From Phialophora verrucosa (Eukaryota; Ascomycota; Eurotiomycetes; Chaetothyriales; Herpotrichiellaceae), in contig MSED01000015.1 of NCBI GenBank assembly GCA_002099365.1, positions 372,001 through 436,000 of the forward strand: 64,000 nt of DNA. Direction: 5' to 3'. The notes under the pieces were generated by a model, which saw only the letters and a program-made list of their open reading frames with translations, was not told where the DNA came from and made no database searches. How positions within the stretch are numbered: the stretch's first letter is position 1; the number at the start of each line of letters is the position of its first letter. Position numbers and translations under genes: made by a program. Of the stretch, positions 63,292-64,000 are shown piece by piece.

Positions 63292-64000
63292 ATGGGGAGA
63301 CATGGGTTGATCACATTCTCCGCTGGCCTCTGCCTCTCATCGGCTATACTCCTGATCACTCGAGCGACCGCAACCGCAGTGGCTGGTGCTGCCACGGGAG
63401 GTCCGCTGGGCTCGCCCGTCGGAAACTCCCCAGGCACCATACCAGCGGGCGGCGGGGATGACTCTCCTACTGGCAACCCGAGCACGAGCACCACCACCAG
63501 CACCACCACCAGTCCAACGCTGGCAGACTTCCCGAACGGCGTGCAGGCACTGGACACGATCCTCGCCGTGGCGTGTGTGCTCTTGACGACGACCACCTAC
63601 GCAGTGCTGATCGGGCCGGGCACGCGGCTGCTGAGCACGTGTAAGCTACCGCTGGCGATTCTGGAGGAGAATATAGGACAGTTGCTTTCTCGCGCCTGGC
63701 CCGACGGCAGTGATGGATCGAAAGAATCGATGAACCCACTAGGCCCTGGAACCGCCTCGGACGCCATCCGCATCTTCTACACCGGCCAACTGGACGGGGA
63801 GGTGCAGCGGGCTGCGCGGGGCGTCGAGCAGTGCCGAGCGACGCCGAAGCAACGACTTCCAAGGCCGCCGATGTGGTTGACGACGGGATCGTCCCTCACC
63901 AAGAGTATGGTGCAGCTGGCCGTGTGGGAATGGGTCAGTGCCTGGGCGGCGCTCGGCATGACGGTGTCGACTTTGGCGTTCAACGGATTCCTCACCAACA
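63292..64000 (+). CDS. Putative membrane protein, N-terminal part (runs off the right edge)
   Basis: From ATG 63292 the frame is open for 236 codons to the window end. The N terminus (LITFSAGLCLSSAILLI) is a signal peptide or anchor. A Gly/Pro-rich linker and a Ser/Thr run (STSTTTSTTTSP) follow, then a membrane segment at about residues 86-107 (LDTILAVACVLLTTTTYAVL), a ~95-residue hydrophilic loop and the start of another hydrophobic segment (VSAWAALGMTVSTLAFNG). The minus-strand ORFs overlapping it are shadows. No family recognised. Confidence 0.6.
   Translation, partial: MGRHGLITFSAGLCLSSAILLITRATATAVAGAATGGPLGSPVGNSPGTIPAGGGDDSPTGNPSTSTTTSTTTSPTLADFPNGVQALDTILAVACVLLTTTTYAVLIGPGTRLLSTCKLPLAILEENIGQLLSRAWPDGSDGSKESMNPLGPGTASDAIRIFYTGQLDGEVQRAARGVEQCRATPKQRLPRPPMWLTTGSSLTKSMVQLAVWEWVSAWAALGMTVSTLAFNGFLTN

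Overview
The window is nuclear DNA of a filamentous ascomycete (Pezizomycotina). Genes are monocistronic, introns are short (44-204 bp) with GT..AG ends and CTAAC/CTGAC-type branch sites, and the conserved set is typical of these fungi: a PKA catalytic subunit, Ssk1, a Whi3/Scw1 RNA-binding protein, Get4, Rpf1, glycyl-tRNA synthetase, a Lam-type sterol carrier, WDR70, a Yra1/ALY-type mRNA export factor and a mitochondrial NAD kinase. A eurotiomycete or dothideomycete fits best, but the class is a guess. All gene models were read by eye.

Layout. 0-14 kb carries regulators, all on +: the C-terminal part of a PKA catalytic subunit, a UBA/UIM ubiquitin-binding protein, a Whi3/Scw1-type RNA-binding protein behind a 4.1-kb gene-poor leader, and the HOG-pathway response regulator Ssk1. 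15-26 kb is mostly housekeeping: GET4, a His-rich unknown protein, a degraded mitochondrial-type ORF, an FAD monooxygenase, then GRS1 and RPF1 in divergent orientation. 25.6-28.2 kb has a divergent pair, a glutathione S-transferase and an LolT-like PLP enzyme. 29-43 kb has a GRAM/VASt lipid-transfer protein, an MIT-like coiled-coil protein (possibly Atg38/NRBF2-like), a NIPA-type magnesium transporter, a CVNH lectin-like protein with a glycine zipper, and an OsmC protein. 43-51 kb holds an aquaglyceroporin and WDR70 flanked by gene debris: minus-strand coding fragments at 43.6-44.8 kb, a frameshifted and truncated FAD oxidoreductase, and the 5' end of an MFS transporter. 51-64 kb has an HSL-type esterase, the seven-exon-or-more export factor, a putative metal-dependent helical hydrolase, an unrecognised protein, the NAD kinase, a small Cys-rich secreted protein and the start of a membrane protein cut by the right edge.

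Functional links. There is no operon-like or clear biosynthetic cluster. PKA, Ssk1 and the Whi3/Scw1 protein are all nutrient/stress or growth regulators, but they sit kilobases apart and need not be co-regulated. GRS1/RPF1 (translation and ribosome assembly) share a 313-bp promoter region, which is plausible for co-expression. No tRNA, rRNA, CRISPR array or intact transposon was found. The strongest unexpected observations are two in-frame introns that make spliced genes look like single ORFs, several datable gene relics, the CVNH/glycine-zipper fusion, and an RA-like beta-grasp region in front of the Ssk1 receiver.
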